From positions 179,111-243,110 of the forward strand of contig CAMUFL010000001.1 of assembly GCA_947088155.1 (NCBI GenBank): a stretch of DNA of 64,000 bases, written 5' to 3'. The notes below the pieces were generated by a model, which saw only the letters and a program-made list of their open reading frames with translations, made no database searches and was not told the origin of the DNA. The position numbers and the translations under genes were made by a program. This document shows positions 19,494 to 29,394 of this stretch, in pieces. The stretch's first letter is position 1; every line of letters begins with the position of its first letter. Source of the stretch: an uncultured Gardnerella sp. GTDB taxonomy: Bacteria; Actinomycetota; Actinomycetes; Actinomycetales; Bifidobacteriaceae.

Positions 19494-21875
19494 GTGGTCT
19501 CTCATAAAGAGCAATATGATGCTGATAGCTTGACTGTGCTTGAAGGCTTAGACGCAGTTCGTAAGCGTCCAGGCATGTATATTGGCACTACAGACAGTCA
19601 AGGTTTAATGCATTGCCTTTGGGAGATTATTGACAACGCAGTTGACGAAGCTTTAGCTGGAGCTTGCGATCATATTATTGTTACTCTTCACGACGATGGA
19701 TCTATTGAAGTTGCAGATAACGGTCGTGGTATTCCAGTAGACGTTGAGCCTAAAACAAAACTTACAGGCGTTGAAGTTGTTTTAACTAAGCTTCATGCTG
19801 GAGCAAAGTTTGGCAACGCTTCTTATAATGCTGCAGGCGGTTTACATGGCGTTGGCTCTTCTGTTGTAAACGCTTTGAGTTTGCGTTTGGATGTCGAAGT
19901 TGATAGAGACGGTAAAACGCATCATATGGCGTTCCATCAGGGACATCCTGGAGTTTATAGTGATGCAGATCCAGAGCATCCATCTCCTGCTTCTCCGTTT
20001 AAGCGCACGCGAAAAAATAAGCCTACTGAGCTTGAAATTATTGGCACTGTTTCGCCAAAAACTACCGGCACTCGTGTACGCTACTGGGCGGATCCAGAAA
20101 TTTTTAACTCAACTGCGCATTTCAGCTATGAGCAGCTTATTGCTCGCGTGCGTCAAACAAGTTTCCTGGTTCCAGGCTTAAAAATTACTGTTATTGACGA
20201 GCATGTGCCTGAAGGTGAATCTGCAAATATTGAAGAAATTGATTCTCCAGAAGACAATGTTATAGAAGATAATGCTGCAGAAGATAATCTTCTTGAAAAC
20301 CAGTCTGATAATAGCGATGACTCTGTGCCTGAATTTGAAGAATTAGAATCTGAAACAACATTAGAAGATGAAGATGATTCTGAAGATGAGACTGAAAATA
20401 TCGCGAATGAAGATGCTGAATCTGAAGAATCAGTTGCACAATCTGTTGCAAATGCTGAGTCTGCTAACTCAATGCAAAATAAGCATCATCCTCGAGTAGT
20501 TGAATTTTTGCATAATGGTGGCGTCAAAGATTTCGTTGATTTTCTTTCAAAAGGTGAAGCAGTATCGGATATTTGGCGTATTTCTGGCGAAGATACATAT
20601 GTAGAAGAAACGCAAGCTGTTGATTCTGCTGGAGATTTGCATGCTCAACAAGTAACGCGTAAGTGCGGCGTTGACATTGCAATGCGTTGGGTAAACGGCT
20701 ACGATTCAACGATTATTAGTTTCGTAAACGTTGTTGAAACTCCTGGCGGAGGTATGCACGTTGACGGATTCTTGCAAGGATTGACCAAGCAAATTCGTAA
20801 AGCTGTTGAAGACAACGCACGCAAATTAAAAGTAAATCTTAAAGATTCGAATACGAAAATTGAGCGAGACGACATTACAGCAGGATTGGTAGCAGTCGTA
20901 ACTGTCCGCATTGCTGAGCCTCAATTCCAAGGTCAAACTAAGGATGTTCTTGGAACCGCACAAGTTAAGCCAATCGTTACTAAAATGACTGATGCTCAAT
21001 TTGGTGAGATGATTACTGGATCTAAGCGAGGATTCAAAGAGCAGTCTGCTAGGGTTTTGGAAAAAATCGTTTCCGAAATGCATGCGCGTATTCAGGCGCG
21101 TAAAACTAAGGAAGTTACGCGCAGAAAGAATGCGCTTGAGTCTGCTTCAATGCCACCAAAACTTTCTGATTGCCAGCCTGGAAACGACGATGTTGCAGAA
21201 CTTTTCATCGTCGAGGGTGATTCTGCACTTGGTACTGCAAAAGCTGCTAGAAACTCTGCTTTCCAAGCGCTTCTTCCAATTCGCGGTAAGATTTTGAACG
21301 TGCAAAAGGCAAGTCTTGCACAAATGCTTTCAAACAAAGAGTGTGCTGCAATTATTCAGGTTGTTGGAGCAGGATCGGGCGCAAGTTTTGATATTTCGCA
21401 AGCGCGTTATAACAAGATTGTTATGATGACTGATGCTGATGTTGACGGCGCGCACATTCGTATTTTGCTGCTGACGCTGTTCTATCGTTATATGCGTCCG
21501 CTTATTGAGCACGGTCATGTTTATGCTGCAGTGCCGCCTCTTCACAGAATTGCGCTCGCTGGAAAGCGAAAGGGTGAGTATATTTATACTTACTCAGACG
21601 ACGAATTGGCTGGAAAGCTTGATGATTTGCAAGCTAAGGGCATTGATTTTAACAGCGATATTCAGCGCTATAAGGGCTTGGGCGAGATGGATGCGGATCA
21701 GCTTGCAGACACTACTATGGACCCTAGAACCCGTATGCTTCGAAGGATTCGTATGGAAGATGCTCAGCAAGCGAGCGAAGTATTCGATTTGCTGATGGGT
21801 GATGATGTTCCTCCGCGCAAGCAGTTTATTGTTGATAACGCTGATGACTTTGATCGTTCCAAAATCGATACCTGA
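19494..21875 (+). CDS. parE: DNA topoisomerase IV subunit B
   Basis: ATPase subunit of the type II topoisomerase that decatenates chromosomes. The GHKL ATPase has EIIDNAVDEALAG, DNGRGIPVD and GGLHGVGSSVVNALS. The transducer domain carries an unusual Asp/Glu/Asn-rich insert (about residues 243-330). The TOPRIM domain has LFIVEGDSALGTAKAAR and MTDADVDGAHIR, and the tail ends with QRYKGLGEMDADQL. The EGDSALGTAKAARN wording and distance from gyrA favour ParE over GyrB. AAGGGG at 19483-19488 supports GTG 19494; a GTG at 19479 is in frame but lies before that site. parC is 3.3 kb away in the opposite orientation. Confidence 0.9.
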   Translation: MVSHKEQYDADSLTVLEGLDAVRKRPGMYIGTTDSQGLMHCLWEIIDNAVDEALAGACDHIIVTLHDDGSIEVADNGRGIPVDVEPKTKLTGVEVVLTKLHAGAKFGNASYNAAGGLHGVGSSVVNALSLRLDVEVDRDGKTHHMAFHQGHPGVYSDADPEHPSPASPFKRTRKNKPTELEIIGTVSPKTTGTRVRYWADPEIFNSTAHFSYEQLIARVRQTSFLVPGLKITVIDEHVPEGESANIEEIDSPEDNVIEDNAAEDNLLENQSDNSDDSVPEFEELESETTLEDEDDSEDETENIANEDAESEESVAQSVANAESANSMQNKHHPRVVEFLHNGGVKDFVDFLSKGEAVSDIWRISGEDTYVEETQAVDSAGDLHAQQVTRKCGVDIAMRWVNGYDSTIISFVNVVETPGGGMHVDGFLQGLTKQIRKAVEDNARKLKVNLKDSNTKIERDDITAGLVAVVTVRIAEPQFQGQTKDVLGTAQVKPIVTKMTDAQFGEMITGSKRGFKEQSARVLEKIVSEMHARIQARKTKEVTRRKNALESASMPPKLSDCQPGNDDVAELFIVEGDSALGTAKAARNSAFQALLPIRGKILNVQKASLAQMLSNKECAAIIQVVGAGSGASFDISQARYNKIVMMTDADVDGAHIRILLLTLFYRYMRPLIEHGHVYAAVPPLHRIALAGKRKGEYIYTYSDDELAGKLDDLQAKGIDFNSDIQRYKGLGEMDADQLADTTMDPRTRMLRRIRMEDAQQASEVFDLLMGDDVPPRKQFIVDNADDFDRSKIDT

Positions 21876-21975
21876 TGTCGGCATGTTGTTTGCGTTGCTT
21901 TATGTCGCCTTGTATATTTATATTCCTTTATATTGCTTTATGAAGGCGTGTTTGCGTTAGAAATATGAAGTACTA

Positions 21976-23166
21976 ATGTTTGGGAATTTTATGATTAACC
22001 TTCTTCTTGCTGTTATTTATCTTGCTTTTATTAGTTTGGGTTTGCCGGATGCTCTTTTAGGAGCTGCGTGGCCTACGATGAGTCACGATATTGGTGCGCA
22101 AATTTCTTGGGCTGGCGGAATATCAATGGTTATTTCTGCAGGAACAATTATCTCTGCATTACTTTCGAACAAACTTACGTGCAAATTTGGCCCTGGGAAA
22201 GTTACGCTTATTTCAGTTGCTCTAACAGCTTTAGCGTTACTAGGTTTTTCTTTTGCTCCGAATTATCTTGTGCTTATTTTTCTAGCTATACCCTACGGTT
22301 TAGGTGCTGGAGGAGTGGATGCGGCTCTTAATAACTACGTTGCAGTACACTATGAGAGTTGGCATATGAGCTGGCTTCACTGCATGTGGGGAATTGGTGC
22401 TTCTGCAGGTCCTTATGTTATGGGTTTTGCGCTTTCGCACGGTCAAAGATGGACTGCTGGATACCAGTATATTGCCGTTATGCAGATTGCTTTAACACTT
22501 GTGCTGCTCATGAGTTTGCCGTTGTGGAAAAACAATAAAAAGAATGAATTGAATAAGATCGCTGAGTCAAAAACAAAATCTTTTGAAAAGGTATCTTATG
22601 CGGGAATTTTGCGCATTCCAGGAGCTAAAAATATACTTATTATGTTCTTTTGCTATTGTGCGTTGGAGCAAACTGCAGGATTGTGGGCTAGTAGTTACAT
22701 GGTTTTGCATGGAGGAGTTAGCCGCATTGTTGCGGCAGCTTGGGCAAGCTTGTTTTATGTTGGCATTACAGTTGGTCGTTTTGTAAGCGGATTTCTTACT
22801 ATGCGTTTTAACGATGCAACCATGATTCGTATTGGACAATGCGTAATGCTTGTTGGCATTTTAGTATTGCTGCTGCCTTTGCCGAATCATATTGAGCTTG
22901 TTACAGGATTCATTATTATTGGACTTGGTTGCGCTCCTGTTTATCCATGCATCATTCATTCAACTCCGCATTATTTTGGTGCTGATAAGTCTCAAGCAAT
23001 TGTTGGCATGCAAATGGCAAGCGCATACATCGGCTCTATGGTAATACCTGCGATTTTTGGAATAGTTGCACAGAATGTTTCCATGATGCTGCTTCCAGCT
23101 TATTTGCTTATTCTTCTCGCTGTAATGACTTTTATGCATGTGCGTCTGATGCGCGTTTATGCATAA
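21976..23166 (+). CDS. MFS permease
   Basis: 396 residues with about 12 hydrophobic helices and a short basic central loop (KNNKKNELNKIAESKTKS, about 180-200), typical of the major facilitator superfamily. Loop features include KFGPGKVTLISV between helices 2 and 3, and GRFVSGFLTMRFND between helices 8 and 9. The overall look is nearest to the sugar-permease-like MFS group, but the substrate cannot be inferred. ATG 21976 and ATG 21991 (after GGGA) are both possible starts. It stands alone between parE and a convergent gene. Confidence 0.82.
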   Translation: MFGNFMINLLLAVIYLAFISLGLPDALLGAAWPTMSHDIGAQISWAGGISMVISAGTIISALLSNKLTCKFGPGKVTLISVALTALALLGFSFAPNYLVLIFLAIPYGLGAGGVDAALNNYVAVHYESWHMSWLHCMWGIGASAGPYVMGFALSHGQRWTAGYQYIAVMQIALTLVLLMSLPLWKNNKKNELNKIAESKTKSFEKVSYAGILRIPGAKNILIMFFCYCALEQTAGLWASSYMVLHGGVSRIVAAAWASLFYVGITVGRFVSGFLTMRFNDATMIRIGQCVMLVGILVLLLPLPNHIELVTGFIIIGLGCAPVYPCIIHSTPHYFGADKSQAIVGMQMASAYIGSMVIPAIFGIVAQNVSMMLLPAYLLILLAVMTFMHVRLMRVYA

Positions 23167-23181
23167 TAATCTCTTATAATA

Positions 23182-23231
23182 AAATTAAGCTCTTAAAAAG
23201 TTGAAATACTACAACTAGAAGGGCTTAATTT
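23182..23231. terminator. Possible terminator between convergent genes
   Basis: AAATTAAGC (23182-23190) and GCTTAATTT (23223-23231) are complementary, with a smaller GTTG/CAAC pair inside. A T9 run lies further on, near 23257. The loop is long, so this is tentative. Confidence 0.35.
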
Positions 23232-23302
23232 ATTGATAAGCAAATGATTAAGCGTTTTTTTTTAAGTGCTAATATTATTTGCTTTACAACGTCAAATTTT
23301 AA

Positions 23303-25057
23303 CTACAAGGTTTTTATAATATCGAACCTTAACCAATTTAAAGGTTCTTCAATCTTGTAATAAACATTGTCGTCGTCTGGAGCTGGCGCGAAAGGCACTG
23401 GCTTGTTCTTTTTCGTTGGCACAAACGGGCTAGTTGGATAATCGGGTCCAGTAACTCCATCAGGAATAGCTACTTGTGTTTTATCGTACAGCTTTGGATC
23501 TCTTCGCATAATGAATGGTCGGCTAAAATCAGGCTTATTTTTCCCTTTGCCTTTAAAGTATCCGCTCTTTTCAAGTTCATCAAATTTTGTATTTACAGGA
23601 ACAAGCACAAAGAAATCATGCATTTTGTAGGTTAATCCTGTATTAGCATCTTTGTTAGAACCTTTATACATTCCTTGATCATCAAATTTTTCAGGGCTGT
23701 TTTCTGCGTTTATATCTTTACCATGTTCACAAACTCTTACGCCTGGTGATGGGGAAAATATATTGTTTCCGCAAGATGGCAAATCTAATCCTTTGTAGAA
23801 TTCTACTGCGCCAGTATCGCCGGAAAGTAAATGATTTTTCATCATATCATTCATAGGTAATTTTTTATCGTATAGAATAGATCCAGATATATCTTGCGAA
23901 TAGTTATTCATGCTAAGATAATTTTCATCACTTATCATAATAGGCTTAGCTCCATCATTCATGAGATCGCCAACGCGTGTCCCTAACACAACTGTAGATT
24001 CACCTTCAACAAACGATGGCATTTCATTGAAGTATAAGCATTCGCCGCCTTTATTACACCAAACTCCTGCAATTGGAGAAAGGCCTTTTGTTACGCGGAC
24101 ATCAGCATTATTTATTCCGTCCAGATGCTCTTTTTTAGTTAGTACTTCTTTTGTTTCACTTGCATCAACACCGTAGTATAGAGTAACCTTTTTTACTTCT
24201 TTCAAATTTTCTTCACCCAATGCAGGGTAGGAGCCCACAATTTTATCAATATAATTACGAGAAGAAAATCGTGGTTTTAATTCGTATTTCGTTATTCCAA
24301 CTTTTTCCAGTATTTGTTTTGCGCTGTCTATATCTTTTCCTAACAAGTCTGCAGGTACTACTTTTTTGTTGCATTTACTAGCAATAGCAATATGCATATT
24401 GTCACCTTCGTAAGCTGCATTAAAAGCTTCTCCGGGCATAGGATAAGTTGAAATAATGGTTCCAGGCTTTACTGTTGCAGGAACTTTATGAACTTCTACT
24501 TTTAAGCCCATTGCTTTTACTTCGTCAGTAATTTCGTCTACAGTTTTCCCAATAACGTTTTTTGGCATACCTGGACCAAGAGATTCCACAACTGTTATTT
24601 TTGTGGAATGATTAACTTTACTACCTGGTTTAATGCCTTTTAATGAAATGAAGGAACCTTTTTTGCGTTTATTAAGTTCCCTAACAATTTGTACTTTAAA
24701 ACCTTTTGAGCGTAAATTCGTTGCAGCAGCTTGAGCATTTGTATCTTTAATTACTGGCACTGTAGCCATACCTGAATTTGTCTGTACTCTCGTCATGTAA
24801 TAAATTGTTCCAATGGCTGCAACTATAGCTAGAACGATTATTGCGCAAATAATTGATATGAATGCACCTTTTTTCTTATGATTTTTATTACCTTTATTAG
24901 GTTCTTTTTGCAACTCTTGTGCATGTGTTTGTTGCTCTACTTGATTTATTTCTTGTTCTTTAGTTTTATCTTCGTAATTTTCGTTAGGCGTACCGCATTG
25001 TTCGCAAAACTTTGCATCGTCTACCATGCTACTGCCGCAATGAGTGCAAAATGACAT
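23303..25057 (-). CDS. Zinc-ribbon, transmembrane, PASTA-repeat protein
   Basis: Function unknown. An N-terminal zinc ribbon (CTHCGSS then CEQCGTP, four cysteines in residues 4-22) is followed by a polar linker and one transmembrane helix (about 65-90, FISIICAIIVLAIVAAIGTI). The external part has about three PASTA-type repeats (about 98-310; for example MPKNVIGKTVDEITDEVKAM and VPADLLGKDIDSAKQILEKV). The remaining 270 residues are not recognised. The PASTA repeats suggest binding of peptidoglycan-like ligand, as in PknB, but there is no kinase domain. AAAGGGA precedes the ATG. It could be a PASTA co-sensor; that is inference. Confidence 0.72.
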   Translation of the reverse strand: MSFCTHCGSSMVDDAKFCEQCGTPNENYEDKTKEQEINQVEQQTHAQELQKEPNKGNKNHKKKGAFISIICAIIVLAIVAAIGTIYYMTRVQTNSGMATVPVIKDTNAQAAATNLRSKGFKVQIVRELNKRKKGSFISLKGIKPGSKVNHSTKITVVESLGPGMPKNVIGKTVDEITDEVKAMGLKVEVHKVPATVKPGTIISTYPMPGEAFNAAYEGDNMHIAIASKCNKKVVPADLLGKDIDSAKQILEKVGITKYELKPRFSSRNYIDKIVGSYPALGEENLKEVKKVTLYYGVDASETKEVLTKKEHLDGINNADVRVTKGLSPIAGVWCNKGGECLYFNEMPSFVEGESTVVLGTRVGDLMNDGAKPIMISDENYLSMNNYSQDISGSILYDKKLPMNDMMKNHLLSGDTGAVEFYKGLDLPSCGNNIFSPSPGVRVCEHGKDINAENSPEKFDDQGMYKGSNKDANTGLTYKMHDFFVLVPVNTKFDELEKSGYFKGKGKNKPDFSRPFIMRRDPKLYDKTQVAIPDGVTGPDYPTSPFVPTKKNKPVPFAPAPDDDNVYYKIEEPLNWLRFDIIKTL

Positions 25058-25171
25058 ATTTTCCCTTTCTCTTTAAAAAATTTACCTAATTTTTAATAGC
25101 TTTAGTTTTATATTATCTATTTTCTTATTGGTGACTAATCACTAATAATTTTCTAAAAATTGTTCGTAATG

Positions 25172-27835
25172 CTATCCAATATGTGCAATTGGGGAAACAA
25201 GCTCAGTTCCAGAAGCATCCCTACGCATATCTGGTTTAGGTAGCTCAACATTGCTTCCGCCTTCTGTAACGGCTTGCAATGGATAGTATCCAACGTACGC
25301 GTGTATCAACGTATCTTGACCTTTAAGGAATCTTTGCGAGCGCACGCCACCAGTTGCGCGACCTTTTGTTGGGTACATGTCAAATGGAGTAATCTTTGCA
25401 GAACCGTTTTCGGTTCCAGGAAGAGCTTCACTGTCTCCAGCAACGGTGAACACTACTGTTCCAGAAGCGGAGAATAAACCATTTTCGCCTTCTTCGTAAT
25501 GCCACTCTATTGATTTTTCTGGCACTACTGCGAAGGTTGCAACTTTAGCGCCTTCTGCTAAACGAATACCTGCCATTCCGCCTGCTGTACGTCCTTGTGG
25601 CCTAACTTGTTTAGCGTCAAAAGTAAGTAATGAAGAATCACTACTAATGAACACAAGTCTGTCGTTGTCTTCCGCTGGGGCTGCAGCAATAACGGTGTCG
25701 TCGTCTTTTAAGTCAATTATGCTCCATGAATCCATGGTAGTTGGAGCTTCAAAATTCCATCTTTTAACTACACCGTTTCGTGTGCCGATTGCAAGTGGAG
25801 TAGCGTTTTGTGAGGCATCAAATGCTATTGCTGAAACTACGCGTTCTCCTCTTACTGGATCCGTGCTTTGTGTGGAAGTTAGCAATTCTTGTGCTTTTAC
25901 TCCATGGCTGAGTAGCGCAGGCTTTCCTTCTTCATAGTTAAGTTGTGGCAAATCTGCAACATGAGCTAGAACTAGTCGACCAGATGAAGTAACAAGAGCA
26001 CAAGTTGAACGCGTTGTTGTCGCAAACATTGTTTTACAAGGAGTGTTAAATACGTTGTTATTGTGTGAATTCCAATGTTCTAACACTGCAATGCTTGTTC
26101 TGGCAATTAACCCTGAAGTACTTAATGCTACTGCACAAGGCTCGTCACTTAATTGCATTGCAACAGAAGATGCGTCAGCTTCTCCAGTTTTACGAGCTGC
26201 ATTAGCTGCTGCAGCCAAATCTGCTTGAGTTGAAGTAATTTTATTTGCTGATTGCACAGCTTTAATCGCAATATCCTCACTGTTTTTATTTATGCTGGAG
26301 GCTACTGGAGTAAAACTACCATCTTCATTTTCGTCAAGCAAAATTGTTCTGCGTGGAGTATCCCATTGTTTAACTGCAGTATCCATATCTGCTATTACGA
26401 CGTTGTCGAGTTTCGCTTCAGAACTTAATATTTGATTTAGCTCTTCAATTTTTTTGAGCAAATCGTCGCGTTCAGCTTCGAGCTCTATTCGGCTCATTTT
26501 AGTAAGTCTGCGAAGGCGTAAGTCAAGAATATACTGTGCTTGAATTTCATCAAGATCGAATACTTTAATTAACTTAGTTTTTGCACTATCTGCATCTTCA
26601 GATGAACGAATAACCTGAATTACTTCATCAATATCAAGAAGTGCAAGAAGTAAGCCGTCAACCAAATGTAAGCGTTCTTGAGCTTTTTTGCGCCTAAATT
26701 CACTGCGTCTGCGTACTACTGTTCTGCGGTGAGAAATCCAAACGTCTAATAGCTCTCTCAAGCCCATTGTGTGAGGTCTGCCGTCAACAAGTGCAACATT
26801 GTTAATAGTAAAGCTCTCTTGCAAAGGAGTGTGCTTAAAAAGTTGAGCAAGCACAGCGTTAGGATCAAAGCCTGTCTTAATCTCAATAACAATACGAGTT
26901 CCGTTATGTCGATCTGTTAAATCAATAGCACCTGAAATACCGTCTAATTTTCTTGATTTAACTCCTTGAGAAATTCTTTCCAAAACGCGTTCTGGTCCAA
27001 CCATAAACGGAAGTTCTGTAACAATAATAGCTTTTTTGCGAGCAGTAATATTTTCTATATGTGTTGTAGATCTTGTAGTGAATGCTCCGCGACCTGTTGC
27101 GTAAGCTTCGCGAATGCCACTTCGACCGATGATAATTCCTCCGCTAGGCCAGTCAGGTCCTGGAACTAGTTTCATAAGATCATCTAGGGTTGCGTCAGGA
27201 TGTTTCATAACATATTTTGCTGCAGCAACTACTTCGCCTAGATTATGCGTTGCCATATTAGTTGCCATGCCTACAGCAATTCCAGAAGCGCCATTTACTA
27301 AAAGATTTGGAATAGCTGCAGGAAGCACAGTAGGTTCTTTTAGTTTATTGTCGTAATTTGGTACGAAATCAACTGTGTCTTCGTTGATATCCGCGTTCAT
27401 ACCTAGTGATGCAGGAGCTAAACGCGCTTCGGTGTATCGAGAAGCTGCTGGACCGTCGTCAAGAGAACCAAAATTACCGTGTCCGTCAACAAGTGGCAAG
27501 CGTAGGGAAAATGGTTGAGCTAAGCGAACCATTGCCTCATAGATTGCAGAATCACCGTGAGGATGAAGTTTACCCATTACTTCACCAACAACGCGCGCTG
27601 ATTTCATATAAGCATGATCAGGACTCAAATTCATATTGCCCATTTGATACACAATGCGTCGCTGCACTGGTTTCATTCCGTCTCGTGCGTCCGGTAAAGC
27701 TCGAGCATAAATAACTGAATAAGCATATTCCAGGAAGGATTTGCTCATTTCTTCGTTCAATGGTGTTTCAACAATATGCTCTTTAACTTTTCTTGGGTCG
27801 AAAGCTTGCTGTGTTGAGTGATGGCGTGAGGGCAT
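25172..27835 (-). CDS. parC: DNA topoisomerase IV subunit A
   Basis: DNA-breaking subunit paired with ParE. The N-terminal winged-helix/tower has [20 protein letters not shown], then [19 protein letters not shown] (the quinolone region, with the Ser of HPHGDS and the Glu both wild type), and the catalytic Tyr in [11 protein letters not shown] coiled coil follows (about 380-480), then a C-terminal beta-pinwheel with degenerate blade repeats ([39 protein letters not shown]). The length is 887 residues. AAGGAG precedes ATG 27835. The stretch to 27997 shows no gene. Confidence 0.9.
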   Translation of the reverse strand: MPSRHHSTQQAFDPRKVKEHIVETPLNEEMSKSFLEYAYSVIYARALPDARDGMKPVQRRIVYQMGNMNLSPDHAYMKSARVVGEVMGKLHPHGDSAIYEAMVRLAQPFSLRLPLVDGHGNFGSLDDGPAASRYTEARLAPASLGMNADINEDTVDFVPNYDNKLKEPTVLPAAIPNLLVNGASGIAVGMATNMATHNLGEVVAAAKYVMKHPDATLDDLMKLVPGPDWPSGGIIIGRSGIREAYATGRGAFTTRSTTHIENITARKKAIIVTELPFMVGPERVLERISQGVKSRKLDGISGAIDLTDRHNGTRIVIEIKTGFDPNAVLAQLFKHTPLQESFTINNVALVDGRPHTMGLRELLDVWISHRRTVVRRRSEFRRKKAQERLHLVDGLLLALLDIDEVIQVIRSSEDADSAKTKLIKVFDLDEIQAQYILDLRLRRLTKMSRIELEAERDDLLKKIEELNQILSSEAKLDNVVIADMDTAVKQWDTPRRTILLDENEDGSFTPVASSINKNSEDIAIKAVQSANKITSTQADLAAAANAARKTGEADASSVAMQLSDEPCAVALSTSGLIARTSIAVLEHWNSHNNNVFNTPCKTMFATTTRSTCALVTSSGRLVLAHVADLPQLNYEEGKPALLSHGVKAQELLTSTQSTDPVRGERVVSAIAFDASQNATPLAIGTRNGVVKRWNFEAPTTMDSWSIIDLKDDDTVIAAAPAEDNDRLVFISSDSSLLTFDAKQVRPQGRTAGGMAGIRLAEGAKVATFAVVPEKSIEWHYEEGENGLFSASGTVVFTVAGDSEALPGTENGSAKITPFDMYPTKGRATGGVRSQRFLKGQDTLIHAYVGYYPLQAVTEGGSNVELPKPDMRRDASGTELVSPIAHIG

Positions 27836-27996
27836 ATTTAGAACTCCTTGAATGACATTACGGCTATCAATCTTACCAATTTATATGCACAAACAGCATG
27901 TTTTTACTGAATTTTTCAGCAATTTGATTAGTTATTTATATAAATATTTGTTATTCGCGTTTTGTCCAATGCAATATAAGTGGTTCAATAGTAAGT

Positions 27997-29256
27997 ATGA
28001 GTGCTGAAATACCGTCTGAAAATGATCTTTTACAATTCGTTGGAAATGTTAAGTACGGTGATTTTTCTAATTTCGCAGTTAATGAAAATTTTTCTTATGA
28101 TTTTAATGAAAAAAATCTTGGTGGAGCGTTACATATATCTTCGGTTCTTCCAGCTTTAAGTGATGCAATAGACGCTCCTGTTAAAACAGCTATTCATAAC
28201 GATCCACACGCTTTACGAGAAAGCCTTGGTTTTCCTAAATCTAATTCTGCAATTGTAGTGCTAATAGATGGTTTAGGATACTGGAATATTCTTATGCGCA
28301 AAGGTCACGCTCCTTACTTACGATCCTTGCTTAAAGAATCAATAAATCAAAGACCAATTAGCACGTGTGTCCCAAGCACAACTGTTGCTGCAATGGCTAC
28401 TTTTGGAACAGGCACATGTCCGGGTCTTACTTGTATGACCGGTTACACGCAAAAGAATTCTCAAACTGGTAAACTTGCGCAGCTTATTCAATTTAATGAT
28501 GCGCCTGATCCGCTAGTTTTGCAGCAAGAGCCAACTATATTTGAAAGTTTAGTTTCTAATGGAGTCCGTGCAGATAGCGTGGGATTACCAAAGTTTGAAA
28601 ATACTCCTCTTACCAAAGCTGCTTTTCGTGGAGCAAATTATATTACTGCTGGAACTCCTAGAGCTCGCATTCTTAAGGCTGCTAATAGCAGTAAAACTCC
28701 AGGTTTAACTTATATGTATTTACGTGACGCTGATAAAACCGGTCATAATTATGGTTGGGATTCTCAGCAGTGGGTTTCTGTTTTTGAGCAAATTGACGAG
28801 CAGTTGCGTCTTTTGCGAGCAAATTGTGCTCCTGGAACATTAATTGTTATTACTGCAGATCATGGGATGATTAAATCTGATCCAAATAAGCGAGTTGATA
28901 TTGCTAAGCATGATAAGCTGATAAAAGGCATATCGATGGTTGGTGGTGAACCTCGTTCTGTAATGTTGTATGCTAACAGTGACGCAAATCCTGAAGATAT
29001 TATTTACCGTTGGCGTGAATATTTTGGAACTAATGCAATTGTACGCAGTAAAAAACAAGCCATTGACGATGGTCTTTTTGGTTTAGTAAACAACAGGGCA
29101 GAGGCTGTTATTGGCGATGTTATTGTGCAAGCTTGTGGAGCTTACACAATTGTTGATTCTCGCATTCAATCTGATAAAGCTATGAGTTTACCTAGCGTTC
29201 ATGGATCAATGACTCACATGGAAATGGATATTCCGTGCCTCATAGATTTAGTGTAA
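27997..29256 (+). CDS. Type I phosphodiesterase / alkaline phosphatase superfamily protein
   Basis: Predicted cytosolic phosphodiesterase or pyrophosphatase of the alkaline phosphatase superfamily (419 residues); substrate unknown. The metal site motif VVLIDGLGYWN opens the core. The nucleophile Thr is in CVPSTTVAAMATFGTGTCPG. YLRDADKTGHNYGWDS and VITADHGMIKSD supply the other metal ligands, and SVHGSMTHMEMDIPCL closes the site. No signal peptide is visible, unlike exported NPP enzymes. No strong ribosome site precedes ATG 27997. A strong terminator separates it from convergent sepH. Confidence 0.8.
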   Translation: MSAEIPSENDLLQFVGNVKYGDFSNFAVNENFSYDFNEKNLGGALHISSVLPALSDAIDAPVKTAIHNDPHALRESLGFPKSNSAIVVLIDGLGYWNILMRKGHAPYLRSLLKESINQRPISTCVPSTTVAAMATFGTGTCPGLTCMTGYTQKNSQTGKLAQLIQFNDAPDPLVLQQEPTIFESLVSNGVRADSVGLPKFENTPLTKAAFRGANYITAGTPRARILKAANSSKTPGLTYMYLRDADKTGHNYGWDSQQWVSVFEQIDEQLRLLRANCAPGTLIVITADHGMIKSDPNKRVDIAKHDKLIKGISMVGGEPRSVMLYANSDANPEDIIYRWREYFGTNAIVRSKKQAIDDGLFGLVNNRAEAVIGDVIVQACGAYTIVDSRIQSDKAMSLPSVHGSMTHMEMDIPCLIDLV

Positions 29257-29318
29257 TTAGTGAGTTTTTGCTTCTAGTATTGAAAATGTTTTTATAAATC
29301 ACAACTTAGCAAATAAAA

Positions 29319-29356
29319 TGTGTGACACTCAAATTTTACTAAGAGTGTCACACATA
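29319..29356. terminator. Bidirectional terminator between phosphodiesterase gene and sepH
   Basis: A perfect 13-bp stem, ATGTGTGACACTC (29319-29331) with GAGTGTCACACAT (29343-29355), lies between two convergent genes. The T tracts are short. Confidence 0.75.
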
Positions 29357-29394
29357 TTGTCAATAAGCGAAAAATTTATTTTTAAACTTCTTAT

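Noticed and set aside
19494..21875. Calling this gene gyrB
   Set aside because: The TOPRIM wording and absence of an adjacent recF or gyrA favour ParE; a GyrB identity is possible only if the real gyrAB pair is missing elsewhere.
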